From NCBI GenBank assembly GCA_963972195.1, contig CAXATH010000004.1, positions 262,223 through 326,222 of the forward strand: a DNA stretch of 64,000 bases, in the 5' to 3' direction. This DNA comes from Litorimonas sp963972195 (lineage in GTDB: Bacteria; Pseudomonadota; Alphaproteobacteria; Caulobacterales; Maricaulaceae). Below the pieces are notes generated by a model. The model saw nothing but the letters and a program-made list of their open reading frames with translations, was not told the origin of the DNA and searched no databases. Positions within the stretch are counted from its first letter, which is position 1. The number at the start of each line of letters is the position of its first letter. The position numbers were made by a program, and so were the translations under genes. This document shows, one piece after another, positions 25,170 to 34,147 of this stretch.

Positions 25170-26931
25170 CTCTGCGTCGGCTTTCGAGTTTGCGGAAGGA
25201 CCAGCGCACGCGGTTTGTCCGGCCTTCGCCGTCATTATCCGACAGCGCCCGCCCTGGAATGACTAGTTGCTGGCTTCGCACTGGCTTTGCGCCGTCTGCC
25301 AGATATACGGAATCTTCGAGGCGCAGCGGGCCGCCATCTGTGCGGAACCGCCACCCGGCTTGGCCGCGCTGAACCAGAAGCGCACTGGCTTGGTCCTGAG
25401 AAAGGCTCACCCGCACATCCGGATGGAAGTGAAACCGAATTTCAAACGGACGTTCTTCACGCGATTGCGGGGAGTGGCCAAGGGGCACATAGAGGCTGTC
25501 TTCGCCGCGAACATCCACGCCGTCTGTCGACATGAACAGTCGCCGCCGATGGCCAAGACCTGTCCGCGCAAGATAGCCTTGGTGGCTGGACTCAAGCCAG
25601 ATGCCGCCCTCTTGTTCTTTTCGTGCGCCCTTGGTCGGGCCTGCATTTTCCAAAATGGCTTCGCCCACATGACGGGTCTTCCAGCCATCAGGTAAAAGCT
25701 GCCCCGGAGATTGCGCGTCCAGGCTTAGAGTGGAATGTGCCGCAGAGGACCGCATGGGCCGCCGCCATCCGGGCGGCTGCTCATCGTTCCAGCCGCAATT
25801 GACTACCAGACGGCCCAACTCTGTTGACAGCTCGAACGCAAGCGGCGCCAGATGCGCTTCCAAATCATAGGGCCTCGGTGGGCTGTCGCCTGTGTCGATG
25901 AGCAGGACTGACTCCCCGGCGGCCAGGCGCTGATAATGGGTATGAGGGCTATAGGCAAAGGCCTTCGCTTCTCCTGGAGCGGCCTCGAGAAGAGCTTTAA
26001 TTTTTGAGGCTTTCCCCGGCGCTCCGCCCTGAAAGCTTCCTAGACGCCCATCACTGTGAAGAAAAAAGGCTATCATCGGCACCAGGCGGTCAATGGCCCG
26101 GCTGATCGTGCGCGATCCTTCGACCCCCCGATCCGCCAGACACGTATCGAGCGTCAAAAGAATGTCGAGGCACTGCAGCGTGGCTTCGGGGCTGCGCGAT
26201 ATATGCCCGCCATCGGGTAAAATCTGCGCGTCGATTTCATCGTCGAGCCAGTCCAGCCCCCGAGCGAAATAGCCCTCGGACCTTTCGGTCAATCTCGCGC
26301 CCCCTAAAGCCAGGGTCGCGGCCGCCTGAAGCCGCAGGATAGAAGGCGGAAGGGATTTATACTGCCCGCGCAAATATTTCATCTGGCGAATGACCGAGGC
26401 GCGGCGCTGCGCGGCTTTCGGCCCGGCCGCGTCAGAAGATAGAACAGGCGTCCAGTGTACCAGCCAGGTCCAAAGGCGCGGCGTCAGAATGGCGGGCTCC
26501 CAATTGAAATGATTCCAGACGCCGTAATGGGTAATCCAGTTATCCACCAGAGAGCGCGCCCGAAGCGCGGCCGCCTTTTCCTCGACCTTGCCTTTGGCTT
26601 TGGGGCCAACGGCGAGCAAATCATTCATCCAGTCAAAACTGTGAAGCCAGGCGGCGTAGCGGGTGGACGGAACTGTAATTGTCCACGGGTCGCCTTGAAG
26701 TCCGACATCCACGGATTGGCCGCCATAGTTGAACTTGCCGGAGAGGAGCTCCTGCCCTTCGGTTTTATCCCCGTAATAGAAAGAAGGTTTTGCCGAATGA
26801 AAGGGTCCGGGCCGCCCCGCCCGCATCCGCATCATACGAAAGGGCTCTCCTAAACTGCCTGACAGAGAACGACCCCGAGCGGAGAGCGCGGCCATCAATA
26901 GGGCGGGAGTGGAAAGACGGGCCGAAGACAT
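25162..26931 (-). CDS. Heparinase II/III family protein (polysaccharide lyase-like)
   Basis: 589 residues. The N-terminal two thirds is alpha-helical, with HYGVWNHFNWEPAILTPRLWTWLVHW and LRLQAAATLALGGARLTERSEGYFARGLDWLDDEIDAQILPDGGHISRSPEATLQCL. The C-terminal third is beta-rich (about 385-560), as in the heparinase II/III family. No obvious signal peptide is seen. The family splits acidic polysaccharides; in Caulobacter relatives a gene of this kind lies by rpe and purH. Overlaps the next gene by eight bases. Confidence 0.85.
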   Translation of the reverse strand: MSSARLSTPALLMAALSARGRSLSGSLGEPFRMMRMRAGRPGPFHSAKPSFYYGDKTEGQELLSGKFNYGGQSVDVGLQGDPWTITVPSTRYAAWLHSFDWMNDLLAVGPKAKGKVEEKAAALRARSLVDNWITHYGVWNHFNWEPAILTPRLWTWLVHWTPVLSSDAAGPKAAQRRASVIRQMKYLRGQYKSLPPSILRLQAAATLALGGARLTERSEGYFARGLDWLDDEIDAQILPDGGHISRSPEATLQCLDILLTLDTCLADRGVEGSRTISRAIDRLVPMIAFFLHSDGRLGSFQGGAPGKASKIKALLEAAPGEAKAFAYSPHTHYQRLAAGESVLLIDTGDSPPRPYDLEAHLAPLAFELSTELGRLVVNCGWNDEQPPGWRRPMRSSAAHSTLSLDAQSPGQLLPDGWKTRHVGEAILENAGPTKGARKEQEGGIWLESSHQGYLARTGLGHRRRLFMSTDGVDVRGEDSLYVPLGHSPQSREERPFEIRFHFHPDVRVSLSQDQASALLVQRGQAGWRFRTDGGPLRLEDSVYLADGAKPVRSQQLVIPGRALSDNDGEGRTNRVRWSFRKLESRRRDG

Positions 26932-26955
26932 ATCGCTCAGCGTGGACCGGCGGCC

Positions 26956-27630
26956 CTAAGCGACCTTCGTCAGAGGCGCGTTGCCTCTAAGGGCTGTGAT
27001 GTTCTCGGCGTAACTGCCTTTGCCTTTGAAAACGGCGCTGCCGGCAACGAGCGCATTGGCTCCGGCCGCAACGCATTGTTTTGCGGTTTCAGGGTTTACG
27101 CCGCCATCGACTTCCAAAATGATATCGCGGTCGGTCGCATCTATTTTCTCGCGCAAGATTTCAATTTTCTCAAGCTGGGACGGAATGAAACTTTGCCCGC
27201 CATATCCGGGATTGACACTCATGACCAAAATCATGTCGAGTAGATCCAGAACCGGATCGACGACATCGGCTGGCGTTCCCGGATTGAGAACAAGTCCGGC
27301 CTTGATCCCGGCGTCCTTGATAGACTGGAGCGACCTGTGAAGATGCGGCCCCGCATCCGGGTGAATGGAAATGATATCGGCGCCGGCGTCAATAAAGGCC
27401 GGAATAAGAGGATCCGCCGGAGAAATCATCAAATGCACGTCAAAGGGTTTATCGCTGTGCGGTCGCAGAGCTTTGACAACCATGGGCCCGATGGTGAGGT
27501 TCGGAACATAATGTCCGTCCATAACATCAATATGGATCATATCCGCGCCCGCCGCGTCAATGTCGCGCACAGCCTCGCCCAGAGCAGCAAAATCAGCAGA
27601 CAGAATGGACGGCGAGATTAAAGCAGACAT
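26956..27630 (-). CDS. rpe: Ribulose-phosphate 3-epimerase
   Basis: Converts ribulose-5-phosphate to xylulose-5-phosphate in the pentose phosphate and, where present, Calvin cycles. 224 residues of TIM barrel: SPSILSADFAALGEAV, DMIHIDVMDGHYVPNLTIGP (metal ligand His and Asp), FDVHLMI, VMSVNPGYGGQSFI and LEVDGGVNPETA. These are all family signatures. The start at 27630 (MSALISPSILSADF) fits the family; an in-frame ATG at 27669 would add 13 residues and is less likely. The heparinase gene begins 24 bases after its stop. Confidence 0.97.
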   Translation of the reverse strand: MSALISPSILSADFAALGEAVRDIDAAGADMIHIDVMDGHYVPNLTIGPMVVKALRPHSDKPFDVHLMISPADPLIPAFIDAGADIISIHPDAGPHLHRSLQSIKDAGIKAGLVLNPGTPADVVDPVLDLLDMILVMSVNPGYGGQSFIPSQLEKIEILREKIDATDRDIILEVDGGVNPETAKQCVAAGANALVAGSAVFKGKGSYAENITALRGNAPLTKVA

Positions 27631-27734
27631 GGGCACGGCTCTTTTTTTAATTAGACGGTCTTCTATCATTCACACGAAAACCGCGCAAGGCACAGAGCCT
27701 GTCAGCACAGTGCACGAAAGCCGCAATTCAGCAA

Positions 27735-27760
27735 GAAAAAACCCGCCATTGGGCGGGTTA
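27735..27760 (-). terminator. Rho-independent terminator
   Basis: Stem AACCCGCC with GGCGGGTT around a short loop; minus-strand exit is a run of T. It lies 57 bases after the stop of the secreted Cys-repeat gene at 27817. Confidence 0.85.
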
Positions 27761-27816
27761 AAACGAGTATAATAATTTTTAATCAGACCCAGTATAACTG
27801 GATTTAATTTCCGGTC

Positions 27817-28458
27817 TTATTTCCGGATGGGACGGTAATCCGTTGAGGCGCCGCTGGACTGATAGCCATAGCTTGTCTGCGCGTCGCCCTGATAGATATC
27901 TACCGTACGGTTTGAGCTTTGCAGACAGGTGCCGTCGGCCTGTTTCACCGTACCAGCAGGGCAGTGCATATCGGCGCTATAGGACATTGTCCCGGAATAG
28001 GTGGAGTTTGTGGAAGAGCTATAGGAGCTGCTGTGAGAAGACCCTTGCAGGCAGGTGCCGTCGGCTTGCGGCGTTGTGCCGGCCGGGCAGTTTAGCGGAG
28101 CCGAGCTATAGGTTGTGTGTTGTGAATAGCTTGTCTGCGGCTGGGTATAAACTGTGGAAGCCTGAGGGGCGCAGCTGCCCATAACGGAGCAATCAACATA
28201 GATGGGCGGCCCTGTGACGGCTTGCGGCGGCACATAGGCCGGTGCGCGAACGGGAGCTGGCGCGCGAACGGGCTGTGTAGCAGGCGGCGCGACGCAGGCC
28301 TGACCGCAGTTTTGACCACTTTCATAATCATAAATATCGCCGTAACGGCTATCCTGTGGATTGGCGGACGCGGTCGTGGCGGCAAATGCCAGCATTGAAA
28401 TAGCGGCAATGACCCCTGCGCGAAAGTTTATGGCGCGTAAATAAAAATGCGTGCTCAT
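27817..28458 (-). CDS. Secreted protein with Cys-flanked repeat and Ser/Tyr-rich linker
   Basis: 213 residues with a signal peptide (ending in ASANP, near 33). A proline/alanine stretch spans 57-85. Two near-identical repeats follow: CPAGTTPQADGTCLQGSS (124-141) and CPAGTVKQADGTCLQSS (166-182), separated by a Ser/Tyr-rich segment. Each repeat has two Cys, probably forming one disulfide. Two further Cys pairs lie earlier (C51/C55 and C90/C96). Probably extracellular or outer-surface. GGGAGG precedes ATG 28458. No known family. It lies between rsmB and rpe, breaking a gene order that is otherwise common in related bacteria. Confidence 0.7.
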   Translation of the reverse strand: MSTHFYLRAINFRAGVIAAISMLAFAATTASANPQDSRYGDIYDYESGQNCGQACVAPPATQPVRAPAPVRAPAYVPPQAVTGPPIYVDCSVMGSCAPQASTVYTQPQTSYSQHTTYSSAPLNCPAGTTPQADGTCLQGSSHSSSYSSSTNSTYSGTMSYSADMHCPAGTVKQADGTCLQSSNRTVDIYQGDAQTSYGYQSSGASTDYRPIRK

Positions 28459-28558
28459 CTGAGCCTCCCAAATTGAAACAGTCCAGGCGTTTCTTGCAAA
28501 GATTAGACCAGTTTTGTATTAACGGGCCATAAACAGAGCTAAAAAGCCGGGATTTCTC

Positions 28559-30046
28559 CTAAGATTTTTGCATCACAGCAATGAAAAACCCGTCCATTCC
28601 GCCTTTGCTTTCCAAATAATGCGGCAAAGTTCGCAAAGTCCCGTTCTTTACAGCCTCTTCCGGCATATCAAGTCCGGAAACAGGTAGGAGCGAAATCGGG
28701 CGGAATTCAGGCGCGCTTTCCAAAAACTTCTCAACTCTTGGGGTGCCCTCTTCGGGCTGCAAGGAGCAGGTCGCAAAAACCAGCCAGCCGCCCGGCGCGA
28801 CATGTTCGGCCGCTCTGGGCAGAAGCTTGTCCTGCAATTTAACAAGCTGGGACAGCGTTTTGGGCGTCCGGTTGTGAAGCACATCGGGATGACGCCGAAA
28901 TGTGCCGGTCGCCGTGCAGGGGGCGTCCAAGAGGACAATATCGAATTTTTTATCTGTTTCCCATTCAAGCGCGTCAGCGCAGATAATCTCTGCCTCTAAT
29001 TTGGTCCGCGTCAGGTTTTGATGAATGCGAGGCAGGCGCGTGTCCGATTTATCCACGGCCGTAACATTTGCCCCCAAGGCGGCCAGCTGCATCGTTTTCC
29101 CGCCGGGCGCCGCGCAAAGGTCCAGCGCTGTTTTGCCTGATAAATCCCCTAACGCATTTGCCAATAGCCGCACAGGCAAGGTTGCCGCAACATCTTGCGC
29201 CCACCAATCGCCGCCCTCATAGCCTTCCAACTCAGCTACATTGCCGATGGAAGAGAGCCGGACCGTCCCCGGCATGATAATTTCACCTTCCAGGGCGTCC
29301 GCCCATTTTTGTGTATTGGCGTCCGAGGTGTCTTTGAGCGTCAGATCCAGAGGCGGATCTTTTATCAGTTGAAGTGAGGATTTGCGCACCGCAGCGCGCC
29401 CATATCCCCGTTCCCACGCGCCGCGAATCCAGCCCGGAATATTGGCGCGCGGCGCTTCCATACCGGCAAGCTTTGGTCCTTCCTCGACGACTTTGCGTAG
29501 GACCGCATTCGCCAGATTGGCAAAACCGCGCGTGGCTTTAGCAGATTTCAACATGCCAACGGTCTCGCCAACGGCGGCATGGGGCGGCGTTCCCAAAAAC
29601 AGAATTTGCGCGGCGGCGGTTTCAAGCGCTGCGCGAATAAACAGGGGCGGGTCTTTTCGGATAAGCGGTTTAAAAACGGCTTTTAACTGTCCGTCCCGCC
29701 GAAAGGTGGTGGCCGCGATGAGACGCACAAATGCGCGATCTCTGGGATCCAGCTCGTTATAGCCGGGCAGGGCGGAGAGAACAGTTTCCAATGGCAAACC
29801 CTCTGTCCGGACATTTCGCACCGCCGTCGCGGCAAGCTGGCGGGTCAGTTGGGCCGATGTCAGCGGGATATCCTTTTCTGGACGCGAAGGACGTCTGTCG
29901 CCAGAGCCTCTATCGTCAGAGCGCTTGTCTCTGTTGAAAGGGGGTTTGCCCCCCTTGTTGAAAGGCGGCTTTCCGCCTTTACCCCAGTCTTTATTGAAAG
30001 GTTTTTTATCGCCGGAAGGCCGGGTATTTTTATCACGCTCGCTCAT
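28559..30046 (-). CDS. rsmB: 16S rRNA cytosine-5 methyltransferase (RsmB/Sun family)
   Basis: 495 residues. After a disordered basic N-terminus with repeated GGKPPFN units (about 10-50), a NusB-like helical domain (about 60-200) is followed by the methyltransferase: CAAPGGKTMQLAALGANVTAV (SAM loop), DAPCTATGTFRRHPD (PC motif) and FATCSLQPEEG (TC motif). The two Cys are the catalytic and release residues. It methylates C967 in 16S rRNA in the family. ATG 30046 is chosen; an in-frame TTG at 30076 has no ribosome site. Confidence 0.92.
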   Translation of the reverse strand: MSERDKNTRPSGDKKPFNKDWGKGGKPPFNKGGKPPFNRDKRSDDRGSGDRRPSRPEKDIPLTSAQLTRQLAATAVRNVRTEGLPLETVLSALPGYNELDPRDRAFVRLIAATTFRRDGQLKAVFKPLIRKDPPLFIRAALETAAAQILFLGTPPHAAVGETVGMLKSAKATRGFANLANAVLRKVVEEGPKLAGMEAPRANIPGWIRGAWERGYGRAAVRKSSLQLIKDPPLDLTLKDTSDANTQKWADALEGEIIMPGTVRLSSIGNVAELEGYEGGDWWAQDVAATLPVRLLANALGDLSGKTALDLCAAPGGKTMQLAALGANVTAVDKSDTRLPRIHQNLTRTKLEAEIICADALEWETDKKFDIVLLDAPCTATGTFRRHPDVLHNRTPKTLSQLVKLQDKLLPRAAEHVAPGGWLVFATCSLQPEEGTPRVEKFLESAPEFRPISLLPVSGLDMPEEAVKNGTLRTLPHYLESKGGMDGFFIAVMQKS

Positions 30047-30670
30047 CCCGACAGCGCCTAGCAGAGGGGAGGCCAAAGGGGAATGTGAAATTGCGGAGGA
30101 AAAACGATCCCTGTTTATCTTCCGCTTACGCTCTTGGTCTCAGGCACAGAATAAAAACTCCGTCCCCGTTCTCTTTGTCGGAGGCATACTAACCTCGTTC
30201 TCATCCAGATGTGGGCGGGCCTTCTTTCGTTGGCTGGTCTGTATGAGGTGGGACGGTGAGTGCCGAAGAAGGCGGGCAGGGGTAAACGGCTCCGGCGCCG
30301 GGCGCGGTCCGGGACAAATCTGGGGGAGGTTGGTGGAAAGCTCATGCCCTGGCAGGATGCCCGGCCAACTCTCTCTGTCGTAAATCCAACTTGCCGCGCA
30401 GGCAAAAAATGCCTCTAAATTCTAAAACGGCGGTGCAATTACACAACAGATGAGCGTTTTATCTGAAACCGGGACATTTTATGCCCCTTGGCGTTTCCGC
30501 GTCCATATCCTCCACAATCACGCACAAAAGGAGTGCGCCCACCTCCAATCATCCCCTTTTACGGGGGATGTCATCGCCACGGAGAAATCGGTTGCCTAGT
30601 CAGAGCCGTGTTTTTCGCACGGTATCCGTGAAGGGGTGCCTTAATTTACAGGTTTTATGAGGAGACCATA
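30047..30670. other. 624-base intergenic region with potential RNA structure
   Basis: No gene is convincing here on either strand. Possible stems: CCGTCCC (30160-30166) with GGGACGG (30250-30256), ACCTC (30192-30196) with GAGGT (30245-30249), and GTTGGCTGG (30229-30237) with CCGGCCAAC (30361-30369), which spans about 120 bases. Nearer the porin gene are hairpins CGCAC/GTGCG (30521-30537), CATCCCC/GGGGATG (30550-30570) and CCGTG/CACGG (30606-30622). I looked for conserved sequences of RNase P RNA, tmRNA, SRP RNA and common riboswitches and found none. A noncoding RNA or long leader is possible but unproven. Confidence 0.35.
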
Positions 30671-31435
30671 ATGAAAGAATTAATTTCAATCGCAGCCTTA
30701 CTCGGCGCCACGGCTTTGGCCCCTGCCGCTATGGCGCAAGACAAAGTGCTTGGCTATTCTGTTGGTGTAGACCTTGTTTCTGAATATGTATTCCGCGGCA
30801 CAAGCTTGGGTCAGGAATCCATTCAGCCTTACGCCGAAGTCTCCGCCGGAAACTTCACAGCCGGCGCTTGGTTTTCAACCGGAGTTGGGGCGGACTCCGA
30901 ACTTTCCGGCGATGAAGTTGATTTATATGTCGGTTATAGCGTGCCTTTAGAGGGCGATATTAGTCTCGATCTCGGCGCCACCTATTACCATTACCCGCAA
31001 GGCGGAGCCTTGTTCGAGACGGAAAATGGCGGCGCGGGCAGTTACGAAGTTTCCGCTAGCGTAGGATTTGGTGCGGTGCCTCTCGCTCCGTCTCTCACAG
31101 CCTATTATGATTTCACTCTCGAAGCTTTTACGCTTGAGGGCTCTGCCGGATATAGTGTCCCGCTGGGCGAGACTGTGAGCTTTGATCTGGGCGGCACGAT
31201 CGGTTTGGTCGAAGGTGACGGCTTTGGATATCAATGGGGTCAGGCCTCTGCCGCGATTTCTCATGCCGTAACGGACAGCGCATCACTTTATATCGGCGCG
31301 AATTATGTCCTTAACTCCGATGACAATACTTTGGATTTGAAAGAGTTTAACAATGCGATCGGGACGGCCCGTCGTTTGGAGGCTACCGACGACAATATGT
31401 TCTTTTTCGGAACCGGTATTTCGACCAGTTTTTAG
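30671..31435 (+). CDS. TorF-family putative porin
   Basis: 254 residues with a signal peptide (AALLGATALAPAAMAQD) and alternating-residue beta strands throughout, e.g. YSVGVDLVSEYVFRGTSLGQ, AEVSAGNFTAGAWFSTGV, VDLYVGYSVPLEGDISLDLGATYYHY. It ends with a C-terminal aromatic strand (MFFFGTGISTSF), as is usual in outer membrane barrels. This matches the TorF/Gcw_chp family. The substrate is unknown. GAGGAG lies six bases before ATG 30671. A long leader with three hairpins precedes it and a terminator follows. Confidence 0.88.
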   Translation: MKELISIAALLGATALAPAAMAQDKVLGYSVGVDLVSEYVFRGTSLGQESIQPYAEVSAGNFTAGAWFSTGVGADSELSGDEVDLYVGYSVPLEGDISLDLGATYYHYPQGGALFETENGGAGSYEVSASVGFGAVPLAPSLTAYYDFTLEAFTLEGSAGYSVPLGETVSFDLGGTIGLVEGDGFGYQWGQASAAISHAVTDSASLYIGANYVLNSDDNTLDLKEFNNAIGTARRLEATDDNMFFFGTGISTSF

Positions 31436-31461
31436 AATTGATGAAAGTCTGAAGGGGAGGG

Positions 31462-31493
31462 CCCTGCCATTCGCGAATGGCGGGGTTTTTTTA
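31462..31493 (+). terminator. Rho-independent terminator of the porin gene
   Basis: Stem CCCTGCCATTCG with CGAATGGCGGGG, followed by seven T, 27 bases after the porin stop. Confidence 0.9.
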
Positions 31494-31519
31494 TTCATAG
31501 GCTCTGAGCGCTTCGGAAT

Positions 31520-32464
31520 CTAAATGAGCGAGCGCCCGATGTTGAGAAATTTCTCTCGCCGTTGTTTTATTAGTTCGTCGACGGAAAGCTCTGAGAGCTC
31601 GCCCAATCCGCGCATAATGGCTGCGCCTACGGTTTTAATCGCGGTGTCTGGCGTGCGGTGCGCGCCGCCCAGCGGCTCTTTGATGATGGTGTCGATCACG
31701 CCAAGACGTTTGAGGTCCTGCGCTGTAATTTTCATAGCTTTGGCCGCGTCTTGCGCTTTGGCTCCGTCGCGCCAGAGAATGGAGGCGCAGCCCTCTGGCG
31801 AAATCACAGAATAGATAGAATGCTCAAGCATCATCACCCGGTCAGCCGTGGCAATCGCAACAGCTCCCCCTGAGCCGCCTTCGCCGGTGATGACCGACAG
31901 GAACGGAACGCGTAGGGAGAGACCGCGGTCAATGGAGCGGGCAATCGCTTCGGCTTGGCCACGCTCTTCCGCGCCCCGTCCGGGATAAGCCCCGGCCGTG
32001 TCGACAAAGCTGATAACAGGAAGGGAGAACCGCTCAGCCATATCCATCAGGCGCACCGCTTTGCGGTAGCCTTCAGGATTGGCCATGCCAAAATTATGAT
32101 GCAAACGGGTTTCGGTGTCATGACCTTTTTCGTGCCCCATGACGACCACGGACTGACCCCGAATTTTGCCCAAGCCGCCGAGCAGTGCTTGGTCGTCGCC
32201 ATATTTCCGGTCGCCGGCCAAGGGCGTATAATCTGTGACCAAGGCGTCAATATATGTGCTGTAATGCGGGCGGCTTTCATGTCTCGCGACACGCGTTTTT
32301 TCCCAAGGGCCGAGGTTCTTATAAAGTTTTTTCAGCTGCTCCTGTGCCTTGGCACGCAGCTCTTCCAGATTCGCATGCTCCTCGCCATCACTGGCAATCA
32401 AGTCTGCAATTTTGGCCTCAATCTCGGCGAGAGGCCGCTCAAACTCCAAATAGGATTTCGCCAT
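31520..32464 (-). CDS. accA: Acetyl-CoA carboxylase, carboxyltransferase subunit alpha
   Basis: With AccD it transfers CO2 from biotin to acetyl-CoA, the committed step of fatty acid synthesis. 314 residues: helical N-terminus (LEFERPLAEIEAKIADL), then RPHYSTYIDALVTDYTPLAGDRKYGDD, GHEKGHDTETRLHHNFGMANPEGYRKAVRLMDMAE, FVDTAGAYPGRGAEERGQAEAIARS and GEGGSGGAVAI. All are characteristic AccA motifs. GGAG lies before ATG 32464. The convergent porin terminator region lies at its 3' end. Confidence 0.97.
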   Translation of the reverse strand: MAKSYLEFERPLAEIEAKIADLIASDGEEHANLEELRAKAQEQLKKLYKNLGPWEKTRVARHESRPHYSTYIDALVTDYTPLAGDRKYGDDQALLGGLGKIRGQSVVVMGHEKGHDTETRLHHNFGMANPEGYRKAVRLMDMAERFSLPVISFVDTAGAYPGRGAEERGQAEAIARSIDRGLSLRVPFLSVITGEGGSGGAVAIATADRVMMLEHSIYSVISPEGCASILWRDGAKAQDAAKAMKITAQDLKRLGVIDTIIKEPLGGAHRTPDTAIKTVGAAIMRGLGELSELSVDELIKQRREKFLNIGRSLI

Positions 32465-32559
32465 TTAGGGGCTCCGAAATAAAATCTAAGCGCGCCGTAT
32501 AAACGGTCTGGCGCATTTCACAAGCCATCGCAGCGTAATGTAGAATAGCTGAGAGGGGT

Positions 32560-34128
32560 CTAAAGCGGGGCAAGAAAATCCATTGCCGCTAAGCGTCCGG
32601 CATAATCAGTTAATCCCGCCTGCTGCAAAGCGCTGACCATGAAGGCCAGTTCGGCGGCGTTGAGCTCTGCCTTGTCCAGATGCGGCGCAAGGCGGAGCAA
32701 AAGCTGTGCGCTGGCCCGCGCTTTGGCATTTGCGTCCAGCACTGCCCGGTGTCCGGCGGTTAAGGTCAAATTACCGTCTCCAAAATCTGAGCCCGGCAGA
32801 ACTTCGGCCGCACTGTCGGAGAGCTGGGCGCCTAGGGCCAATGCCAATAGGGCGTCCCGCTTGGCGCGATGATTGCTTGTTGAGATTAATCGCGCGTCAA
32901 TATCGCTTCCCATTTGTCCGAGCAAAAATCCATTTCCGAGGGCATCCGCTGCAAGCGCGATACGAGACTTTTCCTCGCCTTGAGGCAAGGCATTATAAAG
33001 GCCCTGCAATAAACTTAAATCTCCGCGTTGAACGGCAGCGCGTGCGTAAAGGCCAAGATCGGAATTCGCGAGAACCTCTGCGGGCCAAGATTGGATCGTG
33101 TCCGCCATAAGGGACATATAACGTTGCCGCACATTTTGATCAGGCGCGCGATCCAGAAGTTCTGCGAAAGATCTGGCCGAGGTTTCAACATCGCCTCTGG
33201 CATTGGCCAAGAGGAAAAGCTGCGCCGTGCCTTGTGCTGAGGGGTCAGCAGAAGCGGAGGCAAAATCGAAACTCGGCCCCAGGACAGGGTTTTCCAAATC
33301 AAAGGCGAGATCAGAGAAAACCTGAGAAATTTGCTCGTCCGTCAATTGATTGGCAAATGTATAGAGAGCGGAGAGGCGAAGGTCCGGATCGGCTTGCGGG
33401 TCCAAAGCTTGAGACGGGCGGGCTGCATCCAGCTTAACAGATGCCTCATCATATAAAGTTTGCGTAATAAGGTCATTGACGTTTTTCGCCTGGGGTAGGG
33501 TCTTACCCGCGCCGCTCATCACTCTGACCAGTTCATAATAGGCGTCATTCTCATACCCGCCGGACCGAAGTAATTCCGTTGTCAGCTCGGCAGCGGCAAA
33601 TTCTTCTCTGCGTAAATGGCACAGCGTTCGGAGCCGGGACCAAAAAACGTCAGACCGGTTTTCCGTAATTGTGTCGGAAAGGTTGCAAGCCGCGGTAACA
33701 TCGCCGCCGCGTAGAGCCAGTTCCGCGCGGACCGCCGGAGCGCGCCCAGCGGCGCCGCTTCGGTTGATGAGGGTTTTCAGCGTTTCCGAACCGGCGATTT
33801 GGCTGATTGCCTCAAGTTTGGCGGACTCATAGGCTCTCATTTCTATTTCGGATCCTTTTGGAGGAACGCCGGATGAAAGCAATACAACTCGCAAAATCTC
33901 TCGGACAAATGGGTCATCACTGTTGAGAGGCGCGTTATCAATGAGCTTAAGAGCCAATTTTGCGGACGTTCCTTGCCAGAGGCTCGGATCCAAACCGCCG
34001 GACTGAGCGTCTAAGATGCCCGTATCGTAAGCAGTGGGTGCATCGAGCGTGCTTTGCTCAATCGTTTGCCCAAAGGCGGAAACGCTTACTGCGCAAGCCG
34101 CAAGGGTTCCAAGAAGAAGATGCTTCAT
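32560..34128 (-). CDS. Large secreted helical-repeat protein, function unknown
   Basis: 522 residues, signal peptide LLGTLAACAVSVSAFGQ. The mature protein is rich in alanine and leucine with helical, TPR/Sel1-like character (e.g. GGDVTAACNLSDTITENRSDVFWSRLRTLCHLRREEFAAAELTTELLRSGG and PQGEEKSRIALAADALGNGFLLGQMG). Two or more Cys lie in the first half. I do not recognise a named family. It is preceded by a 46-residue membrane protein gene (stop 19 bases upstream) and both are divergent from aroK. Relatives of this type are often encoded upstream of aroK in marine alphaproteobacteria (recollection, not checked). ATG 34128 follows GGAG. Confidence 0.65.
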   Translation of the reverse strand: MKHLLLGTLAACAVSVSAFGQTIEQSTLDAPTAYDTGILDAQSGGLDPSLWQGTSAKLALKLIDNAPLNSDDPFVREILRVVLLSSGVPPKGSEIEMRAYESAKLEAISQIAGSETLKTLINRSGAAGRAPAVRAELALRGGDVTAACNLSDTITENRSDVFWSRLRTLCHLRREEFAAAELTTELLRSGGYENDAYYELVRVMSGAGKTLPQAKNVNDLITQTLYDEASVKLDAARPSQALDPQADPDLRLSALYTFANQLTDEQISQVFSDLAFDLENPVLGPSFDFASASADPSAQGTAQLFLLANARGDVETSARSFAELLDRAPDQNVRQRYMSLMADTIQSWPAEVLANSDLGLYARAAVQRGDLSLLQGLYNALPQGEEKSRIALAADALGNGFLLGQMGSDIDARLISTSNHRAKRDALLALALGAQLSDSAAEVLPGSDFGDGNLTLTAGHRAVLDANAKARASAQLLLRLAPHLDKAELNAAELAFMVSALQQAGLTDYAGRLAAMDFLAPL

Positions 34129-34147
34129 ATCGAAACTCCGCGACAAT

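Noticed and set aside
30157..30370. RNase P RNA or tmRNA
   Set aside because: GGTAAAC-like bases recall RNase P RNA, but the conserved GAGGAAAGTCC and ACAGAACCCGGCTTA-type sequences are absent. No tmRNA tag frame or T-arm was found either.
29925..30405. Open frames of 152 and 96 residues on opposite strands across the rsmB 5' end and intergenic gap
   Set aside because: Both have low-complexity Arg/Pro/Gly-rich composition, no good ribosome site and overlap each other, so I kept the region as noncoding.
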